A DNA stretch of 64,000 nt, taken from Pseudoxanthobacter soli DSM 19599 (GTDB taxonomy: Bacteria > Pseudomonadota > Alphaproteobacteria > Rhizobiales > Segnochrobactraceae). Position 1 is the first letter of the stretch. Every line of letters begins with the position of its first letter. This document shows, piece by piece, positions 41,265 to 51,077 of the stretch. The notes under the pieces were generated by a model. That model did no database searches, was not told the origin of the DNA, and saw only the letters and a program-made list of their open reading frames with translations. The DNA is taken from contig NZ_FRXO01000001.1 of the NCBI RefSeq assembly GCF_900148505.1, positions 682,001-746,000 of the forward strand. Direction: 5' to 3'. A program made the translations under genes and the position numbers.

Positions 41265-42032
41265 ATGCTCCAGAAAGCCACCTATTCCGATCTCGCCGGC
41301 AAGACCGTGTTCATCACCGGTGGGGGCAGCGGCATCGGCGCGGCACTGACGGAAGCCTTCGTGCTGCAGGGCTCGAAGGTGGCCTTCGTCGACATCGCCG
41401 AGGAGCCGAGCCGCGCCCTGGTCGAACGCCTCGAACGCGAGACCGGCCGCGCGCCGCTGTTCATGCCGTGCGACATCCGCGATGTCGCGGCGCTGCAGGC
41501 GGCGATCGCCCGCGCGGGCGAGGAACTCGGCGATATCGGCGTGCTGCTCAACAACGCCGCCAACGACCAGCGCCACAAGCCGGAAGACGTCACGGTCGAG
41601 TACTGGGACGACCGCATGGCCATTAACATCCGGCCGATGTTCTTCGCCATCCAGGCCGTGGTGCCGCAGATGAAGCGGCTCGGCGGCGGCTCCATCGTCA
41701 ATTTCGGCTCGGTCTCGTGGATGATCCCCCAGGGCGGGATGCCGGCCTACACCACGGCGAAGTCGGCGGTGCAGGGCCTGACGCGCGGTCTCGCGCGCGA
41801 TTACGGCCCGTTCCGCATCCGCCTCAACATGCTGGTGCCGGGCTGGGTGATGACCGAGCGCCAGCTCACCCTGTGGGTGACGCCGGAAGGCGAGGCCGAG
41901 ATCGACCGCAACCAGTGCATCAAGGACCGGGTGATGCCCGAGGACATCGCCGACATGGCGCTGTTCCTGGGCTCCGACGCCTCGTCGAAGTGCACGTCGC
42001 AGGAATTCATCGTCGACGGCGGCTGGATCTGA
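41265..42032 (+). CDS. SDR-family oxidoreductase, sugar 1-dehydrogenase-like
   Basis: The 255-residue short-chain dehydrogenase has the cofactor loop FITGGGSGIGAALTEAF with Asp in the VAFVDIAEE position (pointing to NAD preference), NNAANDQRHKPEDVTVEYWD, the catalytic Ser in VNFGSVSWMI and YTTAK for Tyr and Lys. The long stretch after NNA and the TPEGEAEI segment resemble the D-xylose and L-arabinose/galactose 1-dehydrogenases of alphaproteobacteria, so an aldose 1-dehydrogenase activity is the best guess. No sugar-acid dehydratase or lactonase genes are adjacent. AGGAG lies 10 bases before the ATG. A GC-rich hairpin at 41096-41125 is the only notable element in the upstream gap. Confidence 0.85.
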   Translation: MLQKATYSDLAGKTVFITGGGSGIGAALTEAFVLQGSKVAFVDIAEEPSRALVERLERETGRAPLFMPCDIRDVAALQAAIARAGEELGDIGVLLNNAANDQRHKPEDVTVEYWDDRMAINIRPMFFAIQAVVPQMKRLGGGSIVNFGSVSWMIPQGGMPAYTTAKSAVQGLTRGLARDYGPFRIRLNMLVPGWVMTERQLTLWVTPEGEAEIDRNQCIKDRVMPEDIADMALFLGSDASSKCTSQEFIVDGGWI

Positions 42033-42075
42033 CCGCCCGCGGCCATCGCCGCCCGAACGATATCGAACACGGCAG

Positions 42076-42104
42076 ACGGCCGCCGGGGATAACCCGGCGG
42101 CCGT
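42076..42104 (+). terminator. rho-independent terminator of the SDR gene
   Basis: A 12-bp perfect stem ACGGCCGCCGGG / CCCGGCGGCCGT with a 5-base loop is followed by TTCGTTTTTT. It ends the SDR transcript and lies before the converging DUF4170 stop at 42130. Confidence 0.93.
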
Positions 42105-42129
42105 TTCGTTTTTTAGACCGGTGCGGCGA

Positions 42130-42354
42130 TCAGGCGTGGAGCGGCTGCGCCCGCGCCGGCGCGCCCTCGGCGGTGATCACGAAGCGGGTCAGGCACTGGC
42201 TGCGGTGGCTTTCGGAAATGCGCCGCCAGGTTTCCTCGGCGTCGCGGCGCGTGGGGAACGGGCCGAACACGTTCTCGGTGCCGGGAACGAGATCGGTGAA
42301 GTTCATGTCGCGGTACTTGCCGCCGACGACCCAGAAGCGGATGTGATGGTGCAT
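42130..42354 (-). CDS. DUF4170 domain protein
   Basis: A 74-residue protein with RFWVVGGKYRDMNFTDLVPG and GPFPTRRDAEETWRRIS, the two conserved parts of DUF4170, a small domain found mainly in alphaproteobacteria. No function is known. It has no signal peptide. The gene stands alone between converging and same-strand neighbours. Confidence 0.85.
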   Translation of the reverse strand: MHHHIRFWVVGGKYRDMNFTDLVPGTENVFGPFPTRRDAEETWRRISESHRSQCLTRFVITAEGAPARAQPLHA

Positions 42355-42514
42355 GACACTCTCCCTCTGCGCCCCTGCCGGGCGCGCGAAACGGGGTGAA
42401 GAACGGAGGGACCGAAGGCTCGCGCCGGATCCCCGCTGAATGCCCGCCGCCCCTGCCCGCCTCGGTGCCGGCCCTCGCTCAGGCCTGCCTCCGCTTCGGG
42501 GAGCCTCTCCGCCG

Positions 42515-42532
42515 GGCCGGATCGATCCGGCC
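42515..42532. promoter_or_regulatory. 18-bp GC-rich palindrome between aceA and DUF4170
   Basis: GGCCGGATCGATCCGGCC is a perfect palindrome about 120 bases past the aceA stop and 160 bases before the DUF4170 start. It has no U-tract. It may be an operator of the DUF4170 gene or part of the aceA 3' end. Nothing else is recognised in the 42355-42649 gap. Confidence 0.35.
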
Positions 42533-42649
42533 GGGACGGAGCCCGCTCCGGGGCGCCGGGATCGGCGACGGCATCGCGCCGTCGCCGCTGTCGGATGCGG
42601 ACGGCGCCTCGCCGCCCGCCTTTACGTCACCGGTGCCGTCCAACGCGGT

Positions 42650-43945
42650 TCACTCGGCCGCGGCGGCCGTGGTGAACTGGTCGGACTCGGTCGATTCCTT
42701 CATCGCCGTGGTCGAGGACCGGCCGGCGGAGATCGCCATCGCCACCTGATCGAAATAGCCGGTGCCGACTTCGCGCTGGTGGCGGGTGGCGGTGTAGCCG
42801 TCCACCTCCGAGGCGAATTCCGCCTGCTGAAGCTCGCTGTAGGCGCCCATGCCGCGGTCGCGGTAGCCGTTCGCCAGCGTGAACATGCCGTGGTTCAGGC
42901 TGTGGAAGCCGGCGAGCGTCACGAACTGGAACTTGTAGCCCATGGCACCGAGTTCGCGCTGGAAGGTCTCGATCACCTCCGGCGAGAGTTTGGCGCGCCA
43001 GTTGAACGACGGCGAGCAGTTATAGGCGAGCAGCTTGCCCGGATATTGCTTGTGCACCGCCTCGGCGAACTTGCGCGCATCGTCGAGATCGGGGTGCGAC
43101 GTCTCCCACCACAGCACATCGGCATATTTCGCGTAGGCGAGACCGCGGGCGATGCAGTGATCGAGGCCCGTGCCCTCCTTCAGGCGGAAGAAGCCTTCCG
43201 GCGTCCGCTCGCCCGATTCGATGAACGGACGATCCCGCTCGTCGATGTCGGAGGTGATGAGCCGGGCGCTCTCCGCATCGGTGCGCGCCACGGTCAGGGT
43301 CGGCACGCCCATGACGTCCGCCGCGAGGCGGGCGGCGACGAGATTGCGCTCGTGCTGCGCCGTCGGGATCAGCACCTTGCCGCCGAGATGGCCGCACTTC
43401 TTTTCCGACGCGAGCTGGTCCTCGAAGTGAACGCCCGCGGCGCCTGCCTCGATGAACGCCTTCATGATCTCGAAGGCGTTGAGCGGTCCGCCGAAGCCGG
43501 CCTCGGCATCGGCGACGATCGGCACGAACCAGTCCCGCCCGGCGCCGCCCTCGGCATGCTCGACCTGGTCGGCGCGCTGGAGCGTGCGGTTGATGCGGCG
43601 GCAAAGCTCGGGCGCGGAGTTCGCCGGATAGAGGCTCTGGTCGGGATACATCGCCCCGGCGACGTTGGCATCCGCCGCGACCTGCCAGCCGGACAGGTAG
43701 ATCGCCTTGAGGCCGGCGCGCACCATCTGCATCGCCTGGTTGCCGGTGACGGCGCCGAGCGCCGCGATGAAGTCCTCGCTGTGAAGGTCGGCCCAAAGCC
43801 GGTTGGCGCCGCGCTCGGCCAGCGTCATCTGCGGGACCAGCGATCCGCGCAACCGCTCGACATCGGCTACCGCGTAGGGCCGCTCGATGCCGGCGAAGCG
43901 GCCGGCGGGGGCACCGGGAACGAGGGTCTCGAAACGGGTCGTCAT
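42650..43945 (-). CDS. aceA: isocitrate lyase
   Basis: The 431-residue enzyme splits isocitrate into glyoxylate and succinate, the first step of the glyoxylate bypass used during growth on acetate or fatty acids. The catalytic loop [14 protein letters not shown], metal-binding [34 protein letters not shown] and [11 protein letters not shown] are all in place. Length is normal for the shorter bacterial type. It is divergent from a RamB/ScfR-type regulator across 268 bases that include a 15-bp palindrome just before its start. No malate synthase gene is in the window. Confidence 0.97.
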   Translation of the reverse strand: MTTRFETLVPGAPAGRFAGIERPYAVADVERLRGSLVPQMTLAERGANRLWADLHSEDFIAALGAVTGNQAMQMVRAGLKAIYLSGWQVAADANVAGAMYPDQSLYPANSAPELCRRINRTLQRADQVEHAEGGAGRDWFVPIVADAEAGFGGPLNAFEIMKAFIEAGAAGVHFEDQLASEKKCGHLGGKVLIPTAQHERNLVAARLAADVMGVPTLTVARTDAESARLITSDIDERDRPFIESGERTPEGFFRLKEGTGLDHCIARGLAYAKYADVLWWETSHPDLDDARKFAEAVHKQYPGKLLAYNCSPSFNWRAKLSPEVIETFQRELGAMGYKFQFVTLAGFHSLNHGMFTLANGYRDRGMGAYSELQQAEFASEVDGYTATRHQREVGTGYFDQVAMAISAGRSSTTAMKESTESDQFTTAAAAE

Positions 43946-43967
43946 AGTCCTCTCCAGTTCACTGTTA

Positions 43968-43982
43968 CTGTTGTTACAACAG
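43968..43982. promoter_or_regulatory. palindrome CTGTTGT-T-ACAACAG at the aceA promoter
   Basis: A perfect 7-bp dyad around one central base lies 23 bases before the aceA start. It is in the right place to block transcription or ribosome access and is a good candidate operator for the divergent regulator. The rest of the gap (43946-44213) has an AT-rich stretch with two TGTAAA motifs (44149 and 44158 region) near the regulator start. Confidence 0.5.
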
Positions 43983-44213
43983 CCGTTCGCAAGTTCGTCT
44001 TCCGTCGCTGTCCGGCCGGGAGGATCGGCTTCAACCGTGCTCCGCCGCGCCGTTCAGCGGCAGGGACACTTGACATTTTTCCAGGGAACTGGGGAAGTGC
44101 AGATAATGCAGGCATGTACGTGTGTGTACTCGTCACAAATGTAAAACTGTCAATTTTGTAAAGATCGACAGTCTTCACAACGCCGGCGCGGGGAACCGCG
44201 CGGGAGGACCCCG

Positions 44214-45644
44214 ATGGCGGATATCGGCGCCAAGAAGCTGTTCATCGGCCCGCGGCTCAGGCGGGTGAGGCAGGACCTCGGTCTGACGCAGATGCGCATG
44301 GCCGAGGAACTCTCGGTCAGCGCGAGCTACCTGAACCTGATCGAGCGCAATCAGCGGCCCGTCACCGCGCAACTTCTGCTGCGCCTCGCCGAAGTCTACG
44401 AGGTCGACCTGCGCGCTCTCGCGGGCGAGGCGGACCAGCGGGCGGTCGTCGATCTCGCCGAGGTGCTGGCCGATCCGCTGTTCCGCGAGACGCCGGTGCC
44501 GCACCACGAGATCGTGGAACTCGCCTCCGTCGCGCCGGGAATCGGCGATGCGTTCGCCCGGCTCTATCGCGCCTATCTGGATGCCAAGCGGCGCGCGGAG
44601 ACCGCGACGCGCGAGGCGGCGGACCGCGACGCGCCGCCGGCCGGCGCCGAGGACGCCGTCGAACTCGTCCGAGACTATGTGCAGGACCAGCGCAACCACT
44701 TCCCTGCCATCGAGGAAGCGGCGGAGACGCTGTCGGGCACGCTGCTGGCGATCTCGCCCGACCTGCTCCATGCCATCCGCGAGCGGCTGCGGGAGAAGCA
44801 CGGCATCACCCTGCGCGTGCTGCCGGTCGACGTGATGCCGCGTGCGCTGCGCCGGTTCGACCGCCACCGCCGCCAGCTCCTGATCTCGGAGATGCTGGAC
44901 GGCGCCGGCCGGACGTTCTCGGCCGCCTACCAGCTCGCCCAGCTCGAATTCGGCCCGGTGCTCGACACGCTTTCGGAGAAGGCGGGCATCGGCTCTGCGG
45001 CGACGCGGCGGCTGCTGCGCGTCAACCTCGCCAATTACGGCGCGGCGGCGCTGATGATGCCCTATGGCCCGTTCCTGACCGCGGCAGAAAATCTCGGCTA
45101 CGACATCCAGGTGCTGGCGGCCCGCTTCGGCGCGAGCTTCGAGCAGGTGTGCCACCGGCTGACGACGCTGTCGCGGCCGACCGCGCGCGGCGTGCCGTTC
45201 TTCATGGTGCGGGTCGATTCGGCCGGCAACGTCTCCAAGCGATTCGCGGCCGCGAACTTCCCGTTCTCGCGCTATGGCGGCACCTGCCCGCTGTGGGCGC
45301 TGCACTCGACCTTCAAGATCCCGAACCGCATCTTCACTCAGGTCGTGGAGATGCCGGACGGCCAGCGCTATTTCACCATCGCCCGCGCGGTGAGCCGCAC
45401 GGTGTCGTCGTGGGTGCAGTCGGAGGCGGAACTCGCGATCGGCCTCGGCTGCGACCTCAAACACGCCCAGCGGCTGGTCTATGCCCGCGGGCTCGACCTC
45501 GCCCGGCCCGACGCGACGCCGATCGGCATGAACTGCCGGCTCTGCGACCGGCCGGATTGCACCCAGCGCGCCATGCCGCCGTTCTCCAAGACGCTGCTGG
45601 TGGAGGAACACACCCGCGGCATCGCACCGTTCCGGTTCGAGTAG
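44214..45644 (+). CDS. XRE-family regulator of the RamB/ScfR type
   Basis: The 476-residue protein has an N-terminal XRE helix-turn-helix (LRRVRQDLGLTQMRMAEEL; SASYLNLIERNQRP), a central ImmA/IrrE-like region without the full HExxH protease motif, and a C-terminal DUF2083 domain ending with a cysteine cluster (CRLCDRPDCTQRA). This layout is that of short-chain-fatty-acyl regulators such as RamB, which control glyoxylate, acetate and propionate genes. Divergent placement next to aceA supports such a role. GGAGG precedes the ATG. The TAG stop belongs to the end of a RIME-like repeat. Confidence 0.9.
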   Translation: MADIGAKKLFIGPRLRRVRQDLGLTQMRMAEELSVSASYLNLIERNQRPVTAQLLLRLAEVYEVDLRALAGEADQRAVVDLAEVLADPLFRETPVPHHEIVELASVAPGIGDAFARLYRAYLDAKRRAETATREAADRDAPPAGAEDAVELVRDYVQDQRNHFPAIEEAAETLSGTLLAISPDLLHAIRERLREKHGITLRVLPVDVMPRALRRFDRHRRQLLISEMLDGAGRTFSAAYQLAQLEFGPVLDTLSEKAGIGSAATRRLLRVNLANYGAAALMMPYGPFLTAAENLGYDIQVLAARFGASFEQVCHRLTTLSRPTARGVPFFMVRVDSAGNVSKRFAAANFPFSRYGGTCPLWALHSTFKIPNRIFTQVVEMPDGQRYFTIARAVSRTVSSWVQSEAELAIGLGCDLKHAQRLVYARGLDLARPDATPIGMNCRLCDRPDCTQRAMPPFSKTLLVEEHTRGIAPFRFE

Positions 45645-45756
45645 AGCGCTTTCCGATCTGATGGAATCATCAGATCGACAAGAAATCGCTCCAGATTCAA
45701 AAGCTTGAGCATATCCTTGTCGTTCAGATCGGTCCGATCTGAACGGGTTATGCTCT
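45642..45756. repeat. RIME-like palindromic element, copy 3 (full length, inverted)
   Basis: The element is the near-exact reverse complement of the copy at 31696-31806, with TAGAGC and GCTCT ends, the right palindrome CGATCTGATGGAATCATCAG first and the GTTCAGATCGG palindrome second. Its first three bases TAG are the stop codon of the regulator gene. Confidence 0.85.
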
Positions 45757-45815
45757 CGCCGGCCGCCCGCCCGACGGAATCATCCACAGAACGCGCCATG
45801 AGGCGCCGTGAAACG

Positions 45816-45849
45816 CGAAAGGCCCGCCGGGATGCCGGCGGGCCTTTCG
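45816..45849 (-). terminator. terminator of the NDUFA12 gene
   Basis: A 15-bp perfect stem (CGAAAGGCCCGCCGG and its complement) with a 4-base loop lies about 40 bases past the minus-strand stop at 45888. It is followed by a short TTTC on that strand. Confidence 0.8.
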
Positions 45850-45887
45850 AAACTCGCAGCGATTCGCCGGCGGCGCCGGCCAGCGCC

Positions 45888-46295
45888 TCAGCCCGGCGTC
45901 CATGCGTCGTAATCGCCCGTCGCGGCCGGACGGTGCGCGTCACGCAGGATGGAGCCGGCCGGGCGGTAAGCCTCGCGGGTGCCGGTCATGTTCGGGCGAT
46001 GCGGCTTCTGCCAGGGGCGCGGCTTGTAGGCCTCCTGGGTCGGCGGCGTATCATGGCGATGGTGCATCCAGCCCCACCAGCCGGGGGGAATGCGGCTCGC
46101 CTCGACCGGGCCGTTATAGAGCACCCAGCGCCGCTCGAACCGGAAATCCGGCGAAATCTCCTTGGACTTCTGCCGGTAATAGACGTTACCGAACTCGTCC
46201 TCGCCCACCTTCTCGCCGAAGCGCGTGGTGTAGAGCTTCGTGCCGAACGTGTAGCTGTTCCACCAGGTGAAGAAACGCAGGAGGAAGTTCTTCAT
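45888..46295 (-). CDS. complex I accessory subunit NDUFA12 family
   Basis: The 135-residue protein is the bacterial homologue of the mitochondrial NDUFA12 (B17.2) subunit of NADH dehydrogenase, which is found in alphaproteobacteria. Conserved segments are FFTWWNSYTFGTKLYTTRFG, GEDEFGNVYY, ERRWVLYNGPVEASRIPPGW and WMHHRHDTPP. It associates with the peripheral arm of complex I. ATG at 46295 starts MKNFLLRFF; the frame upstream is not family-like. The gene stands apart from nuo genes. Confidence 0.95.
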   Translation of the reverse strand: MKNFLLRFFTWWNSYTFGTKLYTTRFGEKVGEDEFGNVYYRQKSKEISPDFRFERRWVLYNGPVEASRIPPGWWGWMHHRHDTPPTQEAYKPRPWQKPHRPNMTGTREAYRPAGSILRDAHRPAATGDYDAWTPG

Positions 46296-46854
46296 CGCAC
46301 ACAAGGCCTGTTCGAGCCGACGGAAACCAATGTACCGATTGCGCGACGCCCTGCCAGGACCCCAAGCGCAGCCGCTTCCGGGCCGCCGCCGCCCCGGAAT
46401 GTCGCCGGACCATCGCATTGCAGCACGGCGGTGTCCAGTCCGCAGCGCGCCGGCGGGCGCGGCCCCTCGCCGCGCGAGCCGGCTGACGCCTTCGCAGTCG
46501 CCTATTCCTGCGCCGGCAACAGATTCGCCGGCCCGTCAAGCGCACAGACGCCACGCGGCGGCGTTCTTTGCACGAGCCTGGGGATAGCGGGGGAAAAGAG
46601 GCGCGCGAAACACACAACATCTAGGGATGTCGCCAAGCGTCCACCACCATCCCTATGAGCGCACCTTGACCCGCCGCGCCGAGTCGCCCTAGTCTGCCTT
46701 CAAGGCCGACAGACGGGTGTGTGATCGTTCCCGACAGGCAAACCTTATTACGTTCCGGAGCTGTTGCGTTCGTATCGCGTTGATACGGGCGTCCTTTGAG
46801 TGCGCCCCCAACACGGGCATTGTCCCCACATGAAGTGGCAGAGGCGCGCGAGTA
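46296..46854. other. intergenic region upstream of nrdJ, distal part
   Basis: About 560 bases without a supported gene between the divergent NDUFA12 and nrdJ genes. A hairpin CGTATC-GCGTT-GATACG occurs at 46771-46787. The rest shows nothing recognisable. The proximal part contains the NrdR-like box and the hairpin array listed separately. Confidence 0.5.
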
Positions 46855-46870
46855 ACACTATATTTAGTGC
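46855..46870 (+). promoter_or_regulatory. NrdR-box-like site upstream of nrdJ
   Basis: ACACTATATTTAGTGC matches the NrdR consensus (ACAC-WATAT-rich centre-GTGT) in most positions. NrdR is the zinc/ATP-cone repressor of ribonucleotide reductase genes. NrdR sites usually come in pairs; the expected partner about 31 bases upstream is at best very degenerate (near 46827-46838). The box sits 256 bases before the nrdJ start and may overlap its -10 region. Confidence 0.65.
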
Positions 46871-46933
46871 TTGAGAGCACGATCCCGACCAGATGCAGAT
46901 CGAGGACGACTCGGTCGCGCGGTCGAGGGAAAC

Positions 46934-47082
46934 GGGGACACGTCCGCGTGCCCCGCTCGACGGACATGGGGCACGCCCGCGTGCCCACTCGATGGACAGA
47001 GGGCACGCCCGCGTGCCCGCTCGGCGAATATGGGGCGCGTCTGCGTGCCCGCTCGACAGAATGAGGCGCGCCCGCGCGCCCC
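46934..47082 (+). repeat. five-copy hairpin array (32-bp period) in the nrdJ leader
   Basis: Five imperfect tandem units are spaced 32-34 bases apart. Each has a palindromic core close to GGGCACGC-CC-GCGTGCCC (exact in units 2 and 3, at 46969-46986 and 47001-47018) followed by a linker like GCTCGACGGACAT. Units 1, 4 and 5 are diverged, but the changes often keep the ability to pair (for example GGCGCGC-CC-GCGCGCC in unit 5). The array ends 44 bases before the nrdJ start codon and lies between it and the NrdR-like box, so it would be in the mRNA leader. Confidence 0.8.
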
Positions 47083-47125
47083 GGATGCACCAGCGCCCCC
47101 AGGCGGGCGAGCAAGGACGACGACG

Positions 47126-50100
47126 ATGCGGATCGAACGGCGCTATACCAGCGAGAGCGGACAGGCTTATGGCGGGATCGAGTTCCGCAATGCCCTGAGC
47201 GAGATCCGCAACCCGGACGGCTCGGTCGTGTTCCGCCTGGAAGACATCCAGGTGCCGGCGACCTGGAGCCAGGTTGCCTCCGACGTTCTGGCGCAGAAAT
47301 ATTTCCGCAAGGCCGGCGTGCCGGTGCGGCTGAAGCGCGTCGCCGAAGAGGGCGTGCCGGAATTCCTCTGGCGTTCGACCGCCGACGAGGAGGCGATGGG
47401 CGACATCGCCCCCTCCGAGCGGATGACCGGTGAGCGCGATTCCCGCCAGGTGTTCGACCGGCTGGCCGGCACCTGGACCTACTGGGGCTGGAAGGGCGGC
47501 TATTTCGACAGCGAGCGCGACGCCCGCGCCTTCTTCGACGAGCTGCGCTACATGCTGGCGACCCAGAAGGTGGCGCCGAACTCGCCGCAGTGGTTCAACA
47601 CCGGCCTCAACTGGGCCTACGGCATCGATGGACCCGGCCAGGGCCACTATTATGTCGACTACAAGAGCGGCGAGCTGAAGGCCTCCGAGAGCGCCTACGA
47701 GCACCCGCAGCCCCACGCCTGCTTCATCCAGTCGGTCAATGACGATCTCGTCAACGAGAACGGCATCATGGACCTGTGGGTGCGCGAGGCGCGCCTGTTC
47801 AAGTACGGCTCCGGCACCGGCTCCAACTTCTCCGCCCTGCGCGGCGAGGGCGAGCGGCTTTCGGGCGGCGGCAAGTCGTCCGGCCTGATGAGCTTCCTCA
47901 AGATCGGCGACCGCGCGGCCGGCGCCATCAAGTCCGGCGGCACCACCCGCCGCGCGGCCAAGATGGTCGTGGTCGACGTCGACCATCCCGATATCGAAAA
48001 CTATATCGGCTGGAAGGTGCGCGAAGAGCAGAAGGTCGCCGCGCTCGTCACCGGCTCCAAGATCGTCGCCCGCCACCTCAAGGCGGTGATGAAGGCCTGC
48101 GTGAACTGCGACGGACCGGGCGAGGCCTGCTTCGACCCCGAGAAGAACCCGGCGCTGAAGCGCGAGATCCGCGCGGCGAAGAAGTCGCTCGTGCCGGAAA
48201 ACTACATCCGCCGCGTGATGCAGTTCGCGCGCCAGGGCTACACCGAGATCGAGTTCCCGATCTTCGACACAGACTGGGATTCGGAAGCCTACCTGACGGT
48301 CTCCGGCCAGAACTCCAACAACTCGGTGCGCGTGACCGACGCCTTCCTGAAGGCGGTCGAACTCGACGGCGACTGGGCGCTGGTGCGCCGGACCGACGGC
48401 AAGATCGCCAAGACCATCAAGGCCCGCGAGCTGTGGGACCAGGTCGGCTATGCCGCGTGGGCCTCGGCGGATCCGGGCATCCAGTTCCACACCACCATCA
48501 ACGACTGGCACACCTGCCCGGCCTCGGGCGAAATCCGCGCGTCCAATCCGTGCTCGGAATACATGTTCCTGGACGACACGGCGTGCAACCTCGCCTCGCT
48601 GAACCTGCTCCAGTTCCGCCGCGACGACCGCAGCTTCGACGTCGAGTCCTATGAGCATGCCGTGCGGCTGTGGACCGTGGTGCTCGAAATCTCGGTGCTG
48701 ATGGCGCAGTTTCCCTCGCGCCAGATCGCCAAGCTTTCCTACGAGTACCGCACTCTCGGCCTCGGCTACGCCAATATCGGCGGCCTGCTGATGTCGTCGG
48801 GCATTCCCTATGACAGCAACGAGGGCCGTGCGATCGCCGGCGCGCTGAGCGCCATCATGACCGGCGTCGCCTATGCGACCTCGGCCGAGATGGCCCGAGA
48901 ACTCGGCGCCTTCCCCGGCTACAAGGCCAACCGCGACGCCATGCTGCGGGTGATCCGCAACCATGCCCGCGCCGCCCGCGGCGAGGCGGAGGGCTACGAG
49001 GCGCTCGCCATCAACCCGGTGCCGCTCGATCGCGCGAACTGCCCCGATCCCGTGCTCGTGCGCCACGCGGAAGCCGCCTGGACCCGCGCGCTCGAATGGG
49101 GTGAGCTCTACGGCTATCGCAACGCGCAGGTTTCGGTGATCGCCCCGACCGGCACCATCGGCCTGGTGATGGATTGCGACACCACCGGCATCGAGCCCGA
49201 CTTCGCGCTGGTGAAGTTCAAGAAGCTGGCCGGCGGCGGCTACTTCAAGATCATCAACCGCGCGGTTCCCGAGGCGCTGCGCGCGCTCGGCTACGGCGAG
49301 ACCGAGATCACGGCCATCATCGACTACGCCGTCGGCCACGGCTCGCTGAAGGGCGCGCCCGCCATCGGCCATGAGGCGCTGAAGGCGAAGGGCTTCGACG
49401 ACGCCACCCTGGAGAAGCTCGAGGGGTCGCTGAAGTCGGCGTTCGACATCAAGTTCGCCTTCACCAAGTGGACGCTCGGCGAAGAATTCTGCCTCAAGAC
49501 GCTGAAGATCGCCCGCGAGAAGCTGGACGACCCGTCGTTCGAGCTTCTGGCCCATCTCGGCTTCAGCAAGGCGGACATCGAGGCGGCCAACATCTGGTGC
49601 TCCGGCGCGATGACGCTGGAAGGCGCGCCCGGCCTGAAGGACGAGCACCTGCCGGTGTTCGACTGCGCCAATCCGTGCGGCCGCCTCGGCAAGCGGTTCC
49701 TGTCGGTGGAGAGCCACATCCTGATGATGGCGGCGGCCCAGCCGTTCATCTCCGGCGCGATCTCCAAGACGATCAACATGCCGAACGACGCCACCGTCGA
49801 GGACTGCAAGAACGCCTACATGCTGTCCTGGCGCCTGGCGCTGAAGGCCAACGCGCTCTATCGCGACGGCTCCAAGCTGTCGCAGCCGCTGAACTCCCAG
49901 CTTCTGTCCGACGACGAGGACGAGGCGGAGGACGCCGTCGAGGCGCTGGTCACCGCCCCGACCGCCCAGCAGGCGGCGATCGCCGCCGAGAAGATCGTGG
50001 AGCGCATCATCGAGCGCGAGGTGCGCCGCCGCGAGAAGCTGCCGGGCCGTCGCAAGGGCTATACCCAGAAGGCGATCGTCGGCGGCCACAAGGTCTACCT

Positions 50101-50833
50101 GCGCACCGGCGAATACAATGACGGCCGCCTCGGCGAAATCTTCATCGACATGCACAAGGAAGGCGCCGCCTTCCGCTCGCTGATGAACAACTTCGCCATC
50201 GCCATCTCGCTCGGCCTGCAATATGGCGTGCCGCTCGACGAATATGTCGACGCCTTCACCTTCACCCGGTTCGAGCCGGCCGGCATGGTGCAGGGCAACG
50301 AGGCGATCAAGAACGCGACCTCGATCCTCGACTACATCTTCCGCGAGCTGGCCGTTTCCTATCTCGGCCGCACCGATCTCAGCCACGTCTCGCCGGAGGA
50401 TATCGGCGCGACGACGATGGGTTCGGGCGTGAACGAGGGCCGGGCGCCGGGCGCGGAAGCCGTGGTCTCCCGCGGTCTGGTGCGCGGCCAGACCGAGCGC
50501 TTCCGGGTGCTGGAGCCGGCCGGCGCGGCCGGTTCGGGCCCGCGCGCCTCGGGCGCCGCCAACGTGACGACGCTGCACGGCCGCGGCGCGGCCGCGGCGG
50601 TTGCGACCGCCACGCTGTTCCACCGCGCGCTCGACGTGGCGCCGGAGCCGGAGGTCGAAGTCGCCCCTGCCCCGCAGCCCAGCGCGACGGCCTCGGTCGC
50701 CGAGCGGTCCGCCCTCGCCCGCCTCAAGGGCTACGAAGGCGAATCCTGCTCGGAGTGCGGCAACTTCACCATGGTGCGCAACGGCACCTGCCTGAAGTGC
50801 GACACCTGCGGCTCGACCAGCGGCTGTTCGTAA
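47126..50833 (+). CDS. nrdJ: vitamin B12-dependent (class II) ribonucleotide reductase
   Basis: The 1235-residue enzyme reduces ribonucleotides to deoxyribonucleotides with adenosylcobalamin as radical source, without need for oxygen. It has [10 protein letters not shown], the substrate-site stretch [17 protein letters not shown], the active-site cysteine segment [20 protein letters not shown], and the catalytic [20 protein letters not shown]. The C-terminal tail carries redox cysteines in a zinc-ribbon-like array ([20 protein letters not shown]). Length is typical for alphaproteobacterial NrdJ. ATG at 47126 ([11 protein letters not shown]) follows AAGGAC. The long leader contains a NrdR-like box and a hairpin array. 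Supply of B12 also serves the MetH encoded in this window. Confidence 0.97.
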   Translation: MRIERRYTSESGQAYGGIEFRNALSEIRNPDGSVVFRLEDIQVPATWSQVASDVLAQKYFRKAGVPVRLKRVAEEGVPEFLWRSTADEEAMGDIAPSERMTGERDSRQVFDRLAGTWTYWGWKGGYFDSERDARAFFDELRYMLATQKVAPNSPQWFNTGLNWAYGIDGPGQGHYYVDYKSGELKASESAYEHPQPHACFIQSVNDDLVNENGIMDLWVREARLFKYGSGTGSNFSALRGEGERLSGGGKSSGLMSFLKIGDRAAGAIKSGGTTRRAAKMVVVDVDHPDIENYIGWKVREEQKVAALVTGSKIVARHLKAVMKACVNCDGPGEACFDPEKNPALKREIRAAKKSLVPENYIRRVMQFARQGYTEIEFPIFDTDWDSEAYLTVSGQNSNNSVRVTDAFLKAVELDGDWALVRRTDGKIAKTIKARELWDQVGYAAWASADPGIQFHTTINDWHTCPASGEIRASNPCSEYMFLDDTACNLASLNLLQFRRDDRSFDVESYEHAVRLWTVVLEISVLMAQFPSRQIAKLSYEYRTLGLGYANIGGLLMSSGIPYDSNEGRAIAGALSAIMTGVAYATSAEMARELGAFPGYKANRDAMLRVIRNHARAARGEAEGYEALAINPVPLDRANCPDPVLVRHAEAAWTRALEWGELYGYRNAQVSVIAPTGTIGLVMDCDTTGIEPDFALVKFKKLAGGGYFKIINRAVPEALRALGYGETEITAIIDYAVGHGSLKGAPAIGHEALKAKGFDDATLEKLEGSLKSAFDIKFAFTKWTLGEEFCLKTLKIAREKLDDPSFELLAHLGFSKADIEAANIWCSGAMTLEGAPGLKDEHLPVFDCANPCGRLGKRFLSVESHILMMAAAQPFISGAISKTINMPNDATVEDCKNAYMLSWRLALKANALYRDGSKLSQPLNSQLLSDDEDEAEDAVEALVTAPTAQQAAIAAEKIVERIIEREVRRREKLPGRRKGYTQKAIVGGHKVYLRTGEYNDGRLGEIFIDMHKEGAAFRSLMNNFAIAISLGLQYGVPLDEYVDAFTFTRFEPAGMVQGNEAIKNATSILDYIFRELAVSYLGRTDLSHVSPEDIGATTMGSGVNEGRAPGAEAVVSRGLVRGQTERFRVLEPAGAAGSGPRASGAANVTTLHGRGAAAAVATATLFHRALDVAPEPEVEVAPAPQPSATASVAERSALARLKGYEGESCSECGNFTMVRNGTCLKCDTCGSTSGCS

Positions 50834-50921
50834 TCGCCGGCGCCGCTGTTCAGGCCCCGCTCGATCGAAGCGGCCTGAACGGCGGGACTTCGCGAAGGCA
50901 GCCGAATCCGGCACTTACGCT

Positions 50922-50951
50922 CGTCGATCAGATGGGATCATTTGATCGACG
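50922..50951. repeat. half-copy of the RIME-like element downstream of nrdJ
   Basis: The palindrome CGTCGATCA ... TGATCGACG holds a 26-base stretch (50925-50950) that matches the inner palindrome of the copy at 45.7 kb at 22 of 26 positions. The outer ends and second palindrome are missing, so it is a solo half-element. It is 90 bases past the nrdJ stop. Confidence 0.65.
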
Positions 50952-50991
50952 GGCACGCCGGAACGGCCGGTAGACAGACTGAGGGCTCTTG

Positions 50992-51019
50992 AAATCCGGC
51001 GGCTCAGACCGCCGGATTT
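50992..51019. terminator. terminator shared by nrdJ and the aldo/keto reductase gene
   Basis: An 11-bp perfect stem AAATCCGGCGG / CCGCCGGATTT encloses loop CTCAGA, followed by TTTTG on the plus strand and A-rich sequence on the other side. It lies between the converging stops. Confidence 0.93.
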
Positions 51020-51077
51020 TTTGTTGGATCACCAGCCGAAACGCACGCGGGGTGGGCGTCGCCCACCCCAGCCTGCC

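Noticed and set aside
46934-47082. CRISPR array in the nrdJ leader
   Set aside because: The period is only 32-34 bases with palindromic cores and no unique spacers of normal length; no cas genes are nearby.
46296-47125. Cobalamin riboswitch upstream of nrdJ (and in the short gaps upstream of the metH genes)
   Set aside because: I looked for the conserved B12-box core and did not find it; the leader is explained by the NrdR-like box and hairpin array. A covariance-model search would settle it.
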